Positions 1 to 8,328 of a stretch of 14,937 nucleotides of DNA are shown in pieces. The DNA lies in NCBI GenBank assembly GCA_903870955.1, contig CAIQEX010000314.1, forward strand, positions 1-14,937, given 5' to 3'. Position 1 is the stretch's first letter. Each line of letters starts with the position of its first letter. The translations under genes and the position numbers were made by a program. The DNA comes from an uncultured beta proteobacterium (GTDB lineage Bacteria; Pseudomonadota; Gammaproteobacteria; Burkholderiales; Burkholderiaceae_C). A model generated the notes under the pieces. The model saw nothing but the letters and a program-made list of their open reading frames with translations, was not told the origin of the DNA and did no database searches.

Positions 1-338
1 AGACAGGTATGGCCGGCATCGGCCAATGTCTGTGCCCTTGCTTCAATTTGCTGACCGACGAGCGGGTGGATGATGCCCTCCAAGAGCGCCTTGGCCTTGG
101 GGTCGGCAAAAACATGCCGACGCATGAGGTCTCTCTCCAACGCGCCGTCAGCGCCGAGAAATGCAGATCCAAACTGCCGCTGTATCAAGGGAATTGCAGC
201 GCCACCCTCGGCCGTCGTGGCGCGGGAAATCGCGTCGGCATCAATTACCCCGGCACCCTGACGCGCCAGCAATTCGGCGACGGTACTTTTGCCGCTGCCG
301 ATGCCCCCGGTCAGACCTAGCCGCAACACATGGCTCAC
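1..338 (-). CDS. coaE: Dephospho-CoA kinase, 3' part outside window
   Basis: CoaE phosphorylates the ribose 3'-hydroxyl of dephospho-CoA with ATP, the last step of coenzyme A synthesis, in the cytosol. Reading the minus strand gives about 112 codons with a P-loop GGIGSGKST at residues 11-19, a DAD segment shortly after it and a later IIHPLV stretch, all typical of CoaE. The left window edge cuts off roughly the last 90 residues of a family that is usually about 200 long. The start is either GTG at 338, one base after the pilD stop, or GTG at 329, which has AGG at better spacing; both leave the P-loop intact. It is the last gene of the pilB-pilC-pilD-coaE group, a common proteobacterial arrangement, and probably depends on read-through from pilD. 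The family call is secure; only the start is uncertain. Confidence 0.93.
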   Translation of the reverse strand, partial: MSHVLRLGLTGGIGSGKSTVAELLARQGAGVIDADAISRATTAEGGAAIPLIQRQFGSAFLGADGALERDLMRRHVFADPKAKALLEGIIHPLVGQQIEARAQTLADAGHTC

Positions 339-339
339 C

Positions 340-1185
340 CTAAAGTCCGATCGCTTGGCGTAGCGCCGCAGGACCCAGGACCAGGGCGCTGAACCCGGCA
401 CCCGCCAGAAACGGGCCAAACGGCACATAGCCGCCCTCACGCAGGTTTGCGTTGAGCTTCATCGCAATGCCGATGACGGCGCCGATGACGGAGGCGATCA
501 AGATGATCGGGATCAGTGTCTGCCAGCCAAACCATGCACCCAAAGCCGCAAACAGTTTGAAGTCGCCAAAGCCCATGCCTTCTTTGCCGGTGGCCAATTT
601 AAAACCCCAGTAGACCAGCCAAAGGGACATGTACCCGCCTACTGCGCCCCAGAGTGCATCGTTCAGGCTGACAGGAATCCAGTGCAGCGCTGCGGCAATC
701 ATCCCCAGCCAGAGTAGCGGCAGAGTGAGGTCGTCTGGCAATAAAGTCGTGTCCCAGTCAATCAGCGCCAGCGCCAGCAAAATGGCAGAAAACGCGCACC
801 ACGCAAAGCCCGTCGCGTTGGCACCAAAGGCGTGAATGCAATAGAAGAAGAGTGCCGCAAGCGTGGCTTCGACCAGGGGGTAACGCGCACTGATCGGCGC
901 TTTGCAAGCCGAGCATTTTCCGCCCAGGGCCACGTAGCTTGCCACCGGAATGTTTTCGTACCAGGCAATCGGGTGGGCGCAGTGTGGGCAACGCGAACGC
1001 GGCACCATCAGGTTGAAGGGCTCTTGCGCCGGCAATTCCTGCCCGGACATTTCAGCCGCTTCCTGCTGCCACTCCCGCTCCATCATCTTGGGCAGGCGGT
1101 AAACCACCACATTCAAGAAACTACCAATCAGCAATCCCAGTAGCGCGAATTGGCTGGCGTCCAGCCACGGCACACCTGTGATCAT
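340..1185 (-). CDS. pilD: Type IV prepilin leader peptidase / N-methyltransferase PilD
   Basis: This inner-membrane aspartyl protease removes the leader peptide of type IV prepilins and N-methylates the new N-terminus; it often also serves type II secretion pseudopilins. The 281-residue protein has a hydrophobic N-terminal segment, then a cytosolic loop with two CxxC pairs (Cys66/69 and Cys91/94, the zinc site of the methyltransferase-type domain). Several membrane segments follow. The two protease regions are IDWDTTLLPD (about 142-151) and GMGFGDFKL (about 203-211), which holds the GxGD aspartate at 208. ATG at 1185 overlaps the pilC stop (TGATG). A TTG one codon upstream (1188) is also possible but less likely. 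Length and motifs are normal for full, methylating PilD enzymes. Confidence 0.95.
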   Translation of the reverse strand: MITGVPWLDASQFALLGLLIGSFLNVVVYRLPKMMEREWQQEAAEMSGQELPAQEPFNLMVPRSRCPHCAHPIAWYENIPVASYVALGGKCSACKAPISARYPLVEATLAALFFYCIHAFGANATGFAWCAFSAILLALALIDWDTTLLPDDLTLPLLWLGMIAAALHWIPVSLNDALWGAVGGYMSLWLVYWGFKLATGKEGMGFGDFKLFAALGAWFGWQTLIPIILIASVIGAVIGIAMKLNANLREGGYVPFGPFLAGAGFSALVLGPAALRQAIGL

Positions 1186-2408
1186 CAAACCACTTGACCC
1201 AGCTTGAAGATGGGCAGGTACATGGCCACGACGATGCCGCCGATCACGGTACCCAGAACGACGATGATGATGGGCTCCATCAGGCTGGAAATACCGGCCA
1301 CCATGTCGTCCACTTCGGCCTCATAAAAGTCGGCACATTTGCCCAGCATATGGTCGATGGAACCGGACTCTTCGCCAATGGCGCACATTTGCAAAACCAT
1401 CGAAGGGAACAGATTGGCATTGCTCATGGCCGCCGTGAGGGCGGTACCGGTGGAGACTTCCTGCTGGATTTTTTGCGTCGCCTGCAGGTAGACGATGTTG
1501 CCTGCCGCACCACCCACCGAGTCCAGGGCTTCGACCAGGGGCACGCCCGCAGCAAACATGGTGGCCAGGGTGCGGGTCCATCGCGCAATACAGGATTTTT
1601 CGACCAGCGCACCAAAAATCGGCAGCTTGCGCATCAAACGGTCCATGAACTCCTGCACTTTTTCATTGCGTTTCCAGGATTCCAGAAAGAAGTAAACCCC
1701 GCCACCCACGCCACCAAAAATAAGGTACCAATAGCTCACAAAGAACTCGCTCATGGCGATGACCATCAGGGTTGGGCCAGGTAACTCGCCGCCAAATGAA
1801 GTAAACACCTGCTTGAATGAGGGCACCACAAAAATCATGATCACGGCCACCACGACAAAGGCCACGATCAACACGGTGATGGGGTACATCAGAGCCGACT
1901 TGATCTTTGATTTGATCGCCTCGGTCTTCTCCATATAGACCGCCAGACGGTCCAGCAACTGGTCCAGAATACCGGCCGCTTCACCGGCTTCAACCAGATT
2001 GCAATAGAGGTTGTCGAAGTAAATCGGGTACTTGCGAAACGCGGTGCTCAGCGAGGTGCCGGTTTCAACGTCGCTGCGGATGTCGCTCAGCAGTTTCGTC
2101 ACACTGGGGTTGGGATTGCCGCGGCCGACAATGTCAAAGGCCTGCAGCAAAGGCACGCCAGCCTTCATCATGGTGGCCAACTGGCGCGTAAAGATGGCCA
2201 TATCCTTGGGCTTGATGGACTTGCCCGAGCGCATGCGGCGTTTTCTGATTTTCGTGGGCGTGACGCCCTGGCGCCGCAGTGCCGACTTGACCTGGTTTTC
2301 GCCATTGGCACGCATTTCCCCACGCACCTGTTTGCCGTTCCTGTCCTTGCCATCCCACTCGAAAACCACTTCTTTACTGCTGGCAGCTTTTGCTGATGTC
2401 GTCGCCAT
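1185..2408 (-). CDS. pilC: Type IV pilus inner-membrane platform protein PilC
   Basis: PilC is the GspF-family integral membrane protein on which the PilB and PilT motors act to insert or remove pilin subunits. The 407-residue protein has a soluble N-terminal part and two GspF repeats, about 70-195 and 275-398. Each repeat carries an RQLATMMKAGVPL- or RTLATMFAAGVPL-like helix and a glycine/glutamate motif (EAGEAAG, IGEESGS). Membrane segments lie near 175-195, 223-242 and 380-400. AAGGGA precedes the ATG at a useful distance. It starts 20 bp after the pilB stop and its own stop overlaps the pilD start, so translation of the two is probably coupled. Nothing is missing compared with the usual length of about 400. 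Confidence 0.96.
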   Translation of the reverse strand: MATTSAKAASSKEVVFEWDGKDRNGKQVRGEMRANGENQVKSALRRQGVTPTKIRKRRMRSGKSIKPKDMAIFTRQLATMMKAGVPLLQAFDIVGRGNPNPSVTKLLSDIRSDVETGTSLSTAFRKYPIYFDNLYCNLVEAGEAAGILDQLLDRLAVYMEKTEAIKSKIKSALMYPITVLIVAFVVVAVIMIFVVPSFKQVFTSFGGELPGPTLMVIAMSEFFVSYWYLIFGGVGGGVYFFLESWKRNEKVQEFMDRLMRKLPIFGALVEKSCIARWTRTLATMFAAGVPLVEALDSVGGAAGNIVYLQATQKIQQEVSTGTALTAAMSNANLFPSMVLQMCAIGEESGSIDHMLGKCADFYEAEVDDMVAGISSLMEPIIIVVLGTVIGGIVVAMYLPIFKLGQVV

Positions 2409-2428
2409 AGGTTCCCTTGGATTTCGCT

Positions 2429-4162
2429 TTATTCGTTAGTCACAGCCAGAACTTCTTCCAGAGAAGTCAGTCCCATTTGCACTTTCCTCAAGCCGGATTG
2501 TCTCAGGGAACGCACACCTTCGCGCTCTGATTGTTTTGCAATTTCCAGCGCGCTGCCATCCCGCAAAATGATGTGCTGTATTTCTTCGGTAATCGGCATC
2601 ACCTGGTATATGCCCACCCGGCCTTTGTATCCCAGATTACAAACCGAGCATCCCACCGGGCGGTAAGGTTTCCAACTGCCATCCAGGGCTTCTTTTTCAA
2701 AGCCTGCCTCCAGCAGTGCCGCTTCCGGAATGTCAGCCGGCTGGCGGCAAGTCATGCACAACCTTCTGGCCAGACGCTGGGCGGTAATCAAAATCACACT
2801 GGAGGCGATATTGAAAGGCGCTATGCCCATATTGCGCATGCGCGTGAGGGTTGCGGGCGCATCGTTGGTGTGCAGGGTGGAAAGAACCAAATGGCCTGTC
2901 TGTGCGGCCTTGATGGAAATATCGGCGGTCTCCAGGTCACGAATTTCGCCCACCATGATGATGTCAGGATCCTGGCGCAGGAATGACTTGAGTGCCGCAG
3001 CAAAGGTCAGCCCGGCCTTCTCGTTGACATTGACCTGATTCACCCCAGGCAAATTGATTTCGGAGGGGTCTTCCGCGGTTGCGATGTTTACGCCCGGTTG
3101 GTTCAGCAGATTCAGGCAGGTATACAGCGAAACGGTTTTACCCGAACCGGTAGGACCGGTAACCAGAATCATGCCGTAGGGGCGGCCAATCGCCTTGAGC
3201 AGTCGTTCTTTCTCTTCCGGCTCATAGCCCAGCGCATCAATACCCAGTTTGGCGCTGGACGGGTCCAAAATCCGGATCACAATTTTTTCGCCAAACAGCG
3301 TGGGCAGGGTGCTGACACGGAAGTCGATCACCCGGTCCGGCCCGACCTTGAGCTTCATGCGCCCGTCTTGTGGAACCCGTTTTTCCGAAATATCCATGCG
3401 GGATATGACCTTGATGCGGGAAGCCAGTTTGTCCTTGATGGCCACCGGAGGGCTGGCAATCTCACGCAACTGCCCATCGATGCGGAAGCGCACCCGGTAG
3501 GTGTGCTCATAGGGCTCAAAGTGCAGGTCAGAGGCGCGCAGGGCAAAGGCATCGAGCAGCATTTTTTGCAAAAAACGCACCACTGGCGCGTCTTCCACCT
3601 CCGCGGCGGCCTGGGCGGATTCCAACGGGCTGTCCGATGAGCCCTCATCAAACTCAAAGTCGCCACCGATGATGTCCTCGACCGCCTCCGTGGCAGAGAC
3701 GGAATTGGCCTCCACCATCTTGGACAGCTTGTCGTATTCGGCAATGATCCAGTCCACACCCATCTGGGTGGAAAACTTGATTTTCTCAGCGGCGCGCTGA
3801 TCGGAAGGGTCGGCGGTCGCCACCATCAGGCGGTTGTTTCGTTTGCTCAAAACCACCAGGCGGTAGTCCTGGCAGGTCTTGCTGTCGAGCAGACCCTTGG
3901 GCAGCCGCTGCGGGTCTATCGCGTCCAGATTCACCAAGGGGGCGGCGAAGGCTTGCGACAGGGTGTGCGCCAGATCGGACGCCGAAACGATGCCAGAGCC
4001 CACCAATTCAGAGATAAAACTGGTTTTGTTGGCGATGGATTTGCCGTAGATATCTTCGGCAGCTTTTTGTTCAAGCTTGCCGGCGGCGACCATGGCACGC
4101 CCAAGGCCGGGCAGTGCTATGGCGTTGGAATCTTGCAGTAGTGAGTCGACTGAGGCGGCCAT
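2429..4162 (-). CDS. pilB: Type IV pilus assembly ATPase PilB
   Basis: PilB is the cytosolic hexameric ATPase that powers pilus extension through PilC. The 577-residue protein has an N-terminal GspE/MshE-like domain (about 20-150), an acidic linker (about 160-195) and a secretion-ATPase core. Visible motifs are the arginine-rich DLHFEP...RFRIDG region (212-229), Walker A GPTGSGKT (336-343), an Asp box AEDP (363-366), Walker B IIMVGEIRD (401-409) and a His box HLVLSTLHTND (424-434). A C-terminal four-cysteine zinc site is formed by Cys469/472 and Cys505/508. The residue after AEDP is Ser, where Val is commoner; this is probably neutral. The ATG lacks a clear Shine-Dalgarno sequence but is the only plausible start. 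Upstream DNA holds an inverted repeat and a possible promoter. Confidence 0.97.
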   Translation of the reverse strand: MAASVDSLLQDSNAIALPGLGRAMVAAGKLEQKAAEDIYGKSIANKTSFISELVGSGIVSASDLAHTLSQAFAAPLVNLDAIDPQRLPKGLLDSKTCQDYRLVVLSKRNNRLMVATADPSDQRAAEKIKFSTQMGVDWIIAEYDKLSKMVEANSVSATEAVEDIIGGDFEFDEGSSDSPLESAQAAAEVEDAPVVRFLQKMLLDAFALRASDLHFEPYEHTYRVRFRIDGQLREIASPPVAIKDKLASRIKVISRMDISEKRVPQDGRMKLKVGPDRVIDFRVSTLPTLFGEKIVIRILDPSSAKLGIDALGYEPEEKERLLKAIGRPYGMILVTGPTGSGKTVSLYTCLNLLNQPGVNIATAEDPSEINLPGVNQVNVNEKAGLTFAAALKSFLRQDPDIIMVGEIRDLETADISIKAAQTGHLVLSTLHTNDAPATLTRMRNMGIAPFNIASSVILITAQRLARRLCMTCRQPADIPEAALLEAGFEKEALDGSWKPYRPVGCSVCNLGYKGRVGIYQVMPITEEIQHIILRDGSALEIAKQSEREGVRSLRQSGLRKVQMGLTSLEEVLAVTNE

Positions 4163-4271
4163 TATTTACAGCATATCCGTTGCGTGACAGTTTTTGCAAT
4201 CATCGCTGATTGACATTGCAAAGTAAATGTAAGCCTTTGTAGAGAGATCTCGAACGGGGTGTTGTGTTGGT
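4163..4271 (-). promoter_or_regulatory. Candidate pilB promoter with TTGCAA-type inverted repeat
   Basis: The 109-bp gap between rfbC and pilB holds a perfect 8-bp inverted repeat, TTTGCAAT (4193-4200) and ATTGCAAA (4215-4222). The arms are separated by 14 bp and their TTGCAA centres are 22 bp apart, about two helical turns. On the minus strand TTGCAA (4199-4194), an 18-bp spacer and TATGCT (4175-4170) form a fair sigma-70-like promoter whose start would fall at or next to the pilB ATG. That would fit a leaderless message and the missing Shine-Dalgarno sequence. The repeat would then overlap the -35 box and could bind a dimeric regulator. No sigma-54 TGGC-N9-TTGC match was found. This is pattern recognition only. 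Confidence 0.35.
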
Positions 4272-4817
4272 TCATTGAACATGAAGAAGGCTAAAAGCAT
4301 CCCCGGACTGGTCTTTGAGCGACAACTTGGGCTGCTGTCCGTCCAGTGGCCAGGCAATTGCCAGTGTCGGATCGTTCCATGCGATGCAGCGCTCATGGGC
4401 CGGCGCATAGTATTCCGTGGTCTTGTACAAAAACTCGGCCGTTTCAGATAGCACCAGGAACCCGTGTGCCAATCCAGCGGGTATCCACAGTTGGCGCTTG
4501 TTTTCAGCACTCAGAATTTCCCCGACCCAACGGCCGAAGGTTGGCGATTCCGGGCGGATGTCCACGGCCACGTCAAACACTTCCCCTTGCGTCACACGCA
4601 CCAGTTTGCCCTGGGCGTTTTGCACCTGGTAATGCAGACCGCGCAGCACGCCTTTGGCGGATTTGGAGTGGTTGTCCTGCACGAATGGCGTCGTTACGCC
4701 AGTTGCCTGTTCAAACACACGTTGATTGAAACTCTCAAAGAAAAATCCGCGCTCGTCACCAAATACTTTGGGCTCAAGCAGGATGACATCGGCAATTTGG
4801 GTTGGAATCGCGTTCAT
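4272..4817 (-). CDS. rfbC: dTDP-4-dehydrorhamnose 3,5-epimerase
   Basis: RfbC (RmlC) epimerises dTDP-4-keto-6-deoxyglucose at C3 and C5, the third step of dTDP-L-rhamnose synthesis. The 181-residue cupin protein has the expected length. It shows the [10 protein letters not shown] substrate region (21-30), the [16 protein letters not shown] core with the catalytic His62, the conserved IPAGLAHGF turn (112-120), the YKTTEYY motif with the catalytic Tyr131, and Asp169 in the position of the RmlC active-site aspartate. ATG at 4817 has AAGG seven bases upstream and overlaps the rfbA stop as ATGA, so the two genes are probably translated together. It is the last gene of the rhamnose operon. I see no strong terminator before pilB. 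Confidence 0.96.
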   Translation of the reverse strand: MNAIPTQIADVILLEPKVFGDERGFFFESFNQRVFEQATGVTTPFVQDNHSKSAKGVLRGLHYQVQNAQGKLVRVTQGEVFDVAVDIRPESPTFGRWVGEILSAENKRQLWIPAGLAHGFLVLSETAEFLYKTTEYYAPAHERCIAWNDPTLAIAWPLDGQQPKLSLKDQSGDAFSLLHVQ

Positions 4818-5725
4818 CCGTAAACCTTCTCGCTCAGTAAACGCAGCAGGTATTGGCCGTAACCCGACTTGGCCAATGGCTTGGCCAGGGCCTCCAACTG
4901 TGCGTTGTCAATCCAGCCGTGACGCCAAACCACTTCTTCCGGGGCTGCAACCTTGAGTCCCTGGCGGTTTTCGATGGTGTAAATGAATTGGCTGGCCTCC
5001 ATCATGGATTCGTGCGTGCCCGTGTCCAGCCAGGCATAGCCTCGGCCCATGGTCTGTACATCCATCTGGCCCTTGTCCAGATACATGCGGTTCAGATCCG
5101 TGATCTCCAACTCGCCGCGCGCACTGGGTTTAACCTGCTTGGCCAATTCCACCACCTGGCTGTCATAGAAATACAGGCCGGTGACGGCATAGCGACTTTT
5201 CGGTTTGGCGGGTTTTTCTTCCAGGCTGATGGCCCGACCCTGGGGGTCAAACTCCACCACGCCATAGCGTTCGGGGTCGTTCACCGCGTAGGCAAACACT
5301 GTGGCGCCGCTGGTTTGTCGACTGGCGTTTTGCAGCAGCGTGGCAAAGTCGTGGCCATAAAAGATGTTGTCACCCAGCACCAGCGCACTGGGCGCGCCAT
5401 TCAGGAATTTTTCGCCGATCAGAAAGGCCTGGGCCAGTCCATCGGGCGAGGGTTGCACGGCATATTCGATGCGGATGCCCCATTGTTTGCCGTCGCCCAG
5501 CAGTTGCTCGAAGCGGGGCGTGTCTTGCGGCGTGGAGATCACCAGAATTTCGCGAATACCGGCCAAAAGCAGGGTGGTCAGCGGGTAATAAATCATCGGC
5601 TTGTCGTAAATCGGCAGCAACTGCTTGCTAACGACTTGCGTGGCCGGATAAAGCCGCGTGCCGGAGCCCCCGGCCAGAATGATGCCCTTGCGCGATGGGG
5701 TGCTGGCTAAGGAGTTATTCGTCAT
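4814..5725 (-). CDS. rfbA: Glucose-1-phosphate thymidylyltransferase
   Basis: RfbA (RmlA) joins glucose-1-phosphate and dTTP to give dTDP-glucose plus pyrophosphate, the committed step to dTDP-L-rhamnose. The 303-residue protein carries the nucleotidyltransferase signature [11 protein letters not shown] (19-29), [12 protein letters not shown] (32-43), the magnesium aspartate in LGDNIFYG (Asp119), GELEITDLN (204-212) and the second metal aspartate in AWLDTGTHE (Asp234). It is about 10 residues longer than E. coli RmlA because of a short polar N-terminal leader before KGIILAGG. No alternative Met lies in that leader. It begins two bases after the rfbD stop and has no strong Shine-Dalgarno sequence, so it may rely on re-initiation. 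Feedback inhibition by dTDP-rhamnose is usual for the family. Confidence 0.96.
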   Translation of the reverse strand: MTNNSLASTPSRKGIILAGGSGTRLYPATQVVSKQLLPIYDKPMIYYPLTTLLLAGIREILVISTPQDTPRFEQLLGDGKQWGIRIEYAVQPSPDGLAQAFLIGEKFLNGAPSALVLGDNIFYGHDFATLLQNASRQTSGATVFAYAVNDPERYGVVEFDPQGRAISLEEKPAKPKSRYAVTGLYFYDSQVVELAKQVKPSARGELEITDLNRMYLDKGQMDVQTMGRGYAWLDTGTHESMMEASQFIYTIENRQGLKVAAPEEVVWRHGWIDNAQLEALAKPLAKSGYGQYLLRLLSEKVYG

Positions 5726-5727
5726 AT

Positions 5728-6636
5728 TTATTGTTTACCAGTGATTTCCGTGAGCATGCGTGCGACGCCATTTTGCCAATGCGGCAGGGTCAGGCCAAAG
5801 GCTTCCTGCAGCTTGGTTGTGTTCAGGCGCGAATTCAGCGGCCGTTGGGCTGGCGTGGGGTAGCTGGCAGTGCTTGTGGCAGTTACCTGATCCGGACCGG
5901 CCTTGAGTGCCCAACCCAGATTTTGTGCGGTTTTGAGCACAAACCGGGCATAACCATGCCAGTTGGTCTCACCAGCGGCCACGCAGTGGTAAAGGCCGGC
6001 CAGCGCGGGTTGCGCCATCGCCAGGCGCAGGCAATGCGCCGTGACATCGGCCAGCAGTTCTGCTGAGGTGGGTGCGCCAAACTGGTCGTCAATCACGGTC
6101 AACGCCTCGCGCTCCGTGGCCAGGCGCAACATGGTTTTGGCAAAGTTGCCACCCCGTGCGGCGTAGACCCAACTCGTGCGTAAGGTGATGTGCTTGGGGT
6201 TGGTTGCCACAGCCAATTCACCTTCAAGCTTGGTTTGGCCATAAACGCTTAAGGGACCGGTCGCATCGGTCTCGTTCCAGGGCGTATTGCCGCTGCCGTT
6301 AAAAACGTAATCCGTGGAGTAGTGCACCAGCCAGGCCCCAAGCTTGCGGGCCTCCGTGGCCAGAACACCGGGTGCCAGGGCATTCAGGCTGCGGGCGAAG
6401 TCTGGCTCGGACTCAGCCTTGTCGACGGCCGTGTGCGCCGCTGCGTTGACGATGACATCTGGCTTGACCGCCTGCACAGTGGCCGCCAAACCAGCCAGAT
6501 CACTGAAGCTGCCACACAAGCCTTGCGGGTTCTGGGTGGCATCAAAGTCCAGTGCCACAACCTCTCCCAAAACCGACAGGCTGCGCTGGAGTTCCCAGCC
6601 GACCTGGCCGCCACGACCAAAAAGCAGGATTTTCAT
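5728..6636 (-). CDS. rfbD: dTDP-4-dehydrorhamnose reductase
   Basis: RfbD (RmlD) reduces dTDP-4-keto-L-rhamnose to dTDP-L-rhamnose with NAD(P)H, the final step of the pathway. From ATG 6636 the protein is 302 residues, the normal size. It has a Rossmann dinucleotide motif GRGGQVG (7-13), [11 protein letters not shown] (65-75), the STDYVF strand (107-112) and the YxxxK catalytic pair Tyr132/Lys136 in [10 protein letters not shown]. The C-terminal region carries RPLNSRL (265-271), typical of the family. The reading frame stays open 35 codons further upstream, but that part lies inside rfbB in another frame. ATG 6636 overlaps the rfbB stop as ATGA and sits directly before the conserved KILLFG strand, so it is the better start. 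Confidence 0.95.
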   Translation of the reverse strand: MKILLFGRGGQVGWELQRSLSVLGEVVALDFDATQNPQGLCGSFSDLAGLAATVQAVKPDVIVNAAAHTAVDKAESEPDFARSLNALAPGVLATEARKLGAWLVHYSTDYVFNGSGNTPWNETDATGPLSVYGQTKLEGELAVATNPKHITLRTSWVYAARGGNFAKTMLRLATEREALTVIDDQFGAPTSAELLADVTAHCLRLAMAQPALAGLYHCVAAGETNWHGYARFVLKTAQNLGWALKAGPDQVTATSTASYPTPAQRPLNSRLNTTKLQEAFGLTLPHWQNGVARMLTEITGKQ

Positions 6637-7718
6637 AGGTGCGTGGTCTCCGCAGAGGCTTCGCCGTATTGCTTGCTGACCCAGTCGCGATAACCGCCGC
6701 TTTGCACGCTGGCCACCCAATCGGGATTTTCCAGGTACCACTGCACGGTTTTGCGAATGCCGGTGTCGAAGGTCTCGGCCGGCTTCCAGCCTAGCTCTTT
6801 CTCAATCTTCGAGGCATCGATGGCGTAACGGCGGTCGTGGCCGGGTCGATCGGTGACATAGGTGATCTGGTCTTTGTAGGGCTTGCCATCGGCACGGGGC
6901 CGGAGTTCATCGAGCAGGGCGCAGACCGTGTGCACAATTTCCAGATTGGGCTTTTCATTCCAGCCGCCGACGTTATAGGTTTCGCCCAAGCTGCCCGCTT
7001 CCAGCACGCGCCGGATGGCGCTGCAATGGTCCTTGACATACAACCAATCGCGGATCTGCTGGCCATCGCCATACACCGGTAGCGGCTTGCCCGCCTGTGC
7101 GTTGACGATGATCAGTGGGATCAACTTCTCGGGGAAATGGAACGGGCCATAGTTGTTCGAGCAATTGGTGGTGAGCACCGGCAGGCCATAGGTGTGGTGG
7201 TATGCGCGCACCAAATGGTCGCTGGCGGCTTTACTCGCCGAATACGGGCTGTTGGGTTCGTAGCGATTGGTTTCGGAGAATGCGGGGTCGGTTTTGGAGA
7301 GTGAGCCATAGACCTCGTCTGTGGAGACGTGCAAAAAACGAAACGCGGTTTTTGCCTTCGAATCCCGGCCGCCCCAGTAGGCGCGCACCGCTTCCAGCAA
7401 GTTGAAAGTGCCCACGATGTTGGTCTGGATAAATTCACCCGGGCCGAGGATGCTGCGGTCGACATGGCTCTCGGCCGCAAAGTTCACGACAGCGCGTGGC
7501 TGGTGCTGCGCCAGTAACGAAGCGAGCAAGCTTGCGTCGCCAATATCGCCTTGGACAAAGACGTGACGCGCATCGCCCGCCAGACTGGCGAGATTTTGCA
7601 AATTCCCCGCATAGGTCAGCTTGTCCACGTTGATCACGCGCTCGTCTGAGCCTGCCAGCCAGTCGAGTACAAAATTGCTTCCGATAAAGCCCGCTCCGCC
7701 GGTGACTAATAGGGTCAT
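6633..7718 (-). CDS. rfbB: dTDP-glucose 4,6-dehydratase
   Basis: RfbB (RmlB) converts dTDP-glucose to dTDP-4-keto-6-deoxyglucose using bound NAD+, the second step of the pathway. From ATG 7718 the protein has 361 residues. It shows the NAD-binding GGAGFIG (7-13), the [12 protein letters not shown] signature (79-90), the catalytic Thr133-Asp134-Glu135 trio in VSTDEVYG, the Tyr159/Lys163 pair in [10 protein letters not shown], and the sugar-nucleotide region [17 protein letters not shown] (185-201). GGAA lies about seven bases before this ATG. A TTG four codons upstream (7730) is open but less likely. It is the first gene of rfbB-D-A-C, and its promoter should lie in the gap up to about 7900, where I could not identify convincing -35/-10 boxes. 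Confidence 0.96.
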   Translation of the reverse strand: MTLLVTGGAGFIGSNFVLDWLAGSDERVINVDKLTYAGNLQNLASLAGDARHVFVQGDIGDASLLASLLAQHQPRAVVNFAAESHVDRSILGPGEFIQTNIVGTFNLLEAVRAYWGGRDSKAKTAFRFLHVSTDEVYGSLSKTDPAFSETNRYEPNSPYSASKAASDHLVRAYHHTYGLPVLTTNCSNNYGPFHFPEKLIPLIIVNAQAGKPLPVYGDGQQIRDWLYVKDHCSAIRRVLEAGSLGETYNVGGWNEKPNLEIVHTVCALLDELRPRADGKPYKDQITYVTDRPGHDRRYAIDASKIEKELGWKPAETFDTGIRKTVQWYLENPDWVASVQSGGYRDWVSKQYGEASAETTHL

Positions 7719-7994
7719 GTTGGTTTCCAAAAAACATGCGCATTGTCGCCTATGCAGAGGGCGGGAAGCCAGAGCTCAGTTCGCCAGACGGGCAGCCACG
7801 GTTTGCCGCGTCGAGAGTCTGTGTCGGCATCGATTGGATTGGGTAAAGTTGGATCAACGAAATGGCCAAACGAATTTCAAGCAGACAAAGAGGCAAGTGT
7901 GTAAAGACGTAAACGGATTGTGCGTTTATTGTTTGTTAGCATGCAAAGGGCTGAATTTTTATAGCCTAACTTTGCATATAAGGATAATTTAAAA
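7719..7994. other. Divergent intergenic region between rfbB and lipoprotein gene
   Basis: This 276-bp gap must carry the start signals for rfbB (leftward) and the lipoprotein gene (rightward). The half next to rfbB has ordinary G+C. The half from about 7850 is clearly A+T-rich and leads into an AAGGA Shine-Dalgarno-like sequence (7980-7984) ten bases before the lipoprotein ATG. Weak boxes such as TATAGC (7960-7965) with TTAGCA (7936-7941) on the plus strand, or GACAAT on the minus strand near rfbB, do not reach a convincing match. I see no tRNA, small RNA gene or insertion sequence here. Confidence 0.5.
7941..7977 (+). promoter_or_regulatory. Inverted repeat upstream of lipoprotein gene
   Basis: ATGCAAAG (7941-7948) and CTTTGCAT (7970-7977) are perfect 8-bp inverted arms. 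Directly inside them GGCT (7949-7952) pairs with AGCC (7963-7966), leaving a TAA bulge and a ten-base A+T-rich loop. The structure ends three bases before the AAGGA ribosome-binding sequence. It could be an operator overlapping the promoter or, if transcribed, a 5'-leader hairpin near the ribosome site. The core TTTGCA also occurs in the repeat before pilB, but with arms in the opposite orientation, so a shared regulator is only a guess. Confidence 0.4.
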
Positions 7995-8303
7995 ATGAAA
8001 AAGTTAATTTACGCGGTTGTTTTGGCTTCTTCGCTTTTGGCTGGATGTGTCACGGCACCTGGACCAGGAGACCACGAAGGGGCGATTCCTCCAAGACTTG
8101 TCATGAAAGACAACCTCAAGACTTGGGACAATGCAGGCAATTTTGGGCCGGTGCCCGTTGCGCTGGCTGCCAAAGGTGCCGCAACCTGTACCACCTTGAA
8201 CACCAAGGACGCGAAGTACGTTGCAGCGGGTTACCACTCCAAGGCGCAAGATTTGGACCACAAGCCCTTCGCAGGCGGCGGCTACTACTGCGTTAAACAG
8301 TAA
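7995..8303 (+). CDS. Small lipoprotein of unknown function with Cys pair
   Basis: The 102-residue product begins with a clear lipoprotein signal: two lysines, a hydrophobic stretch and the lipobox LAGC, with the lipidated cysteine at 18. The mature part of 85 residues is small and soluble, with a Gly/Pro-rich start, a central TWDNAGNFGPVPVAL segment (43-57) and a C-terminal part containing Cys65, AAGYHSKAQD (77-86) and GGGYYCV (94-100). Cys65 and Cys99 could form a disulfide in the periplasm. I recall similar burkholderial proteins ending in a GYHPxA...GGGYYC pattern but no named function, and I assign none. AAGGA precedes the ATG. The gene stands alone, with an inverted repeat in front and a hairpin terminator behind, so it is probably a single-gene transcript. 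It is not a shadow frame, because no other gene overlaps it. Confidence 0.85.
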   Translation: MKKLIYAVVLASSLLAGCVTAPGPGDHEGAIPPRLVMKDNLKTWDNAGNFGPVPVALAAKGAATCTTLNTKDAKYVAAGYHSKAQDLDHKPFAGGGYYCVKQ

Positions 8304-8328
8304 CCAGCAACGTTAATTGAAGTAGCCG

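Noticed and set aside
9..320. Plus-strand open frame at the left edge
   Set aside because: The minus strand encodes CoaE with a perfect P-loop, so this is its shadow.
1194..1784. 196-codon plus-strand open frame opposite pilC
   Set aside because: His/Gln/Gly-rich antisense reading of pilC with no domain.
4163..4271. Sigma-54 promoter for pil genes
   Set aside because: No TGGC-N9-TTGC match exists on either strand; the TTGCAA copies lack the GG partner at proper spacing.
4166..4510. 114-codon minus-strand frame spanning the rfbC 3' end and the pilB gap
   Set aside because: It mostly overlaps rfbC in another frame and has no start signal or family features.
4853..5710. 285-codon plus-strand open frame opposite rfbA
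   Set aside because: Shadow of rfbA, which has intact catalytic motifs; the antisense product resembles no family.
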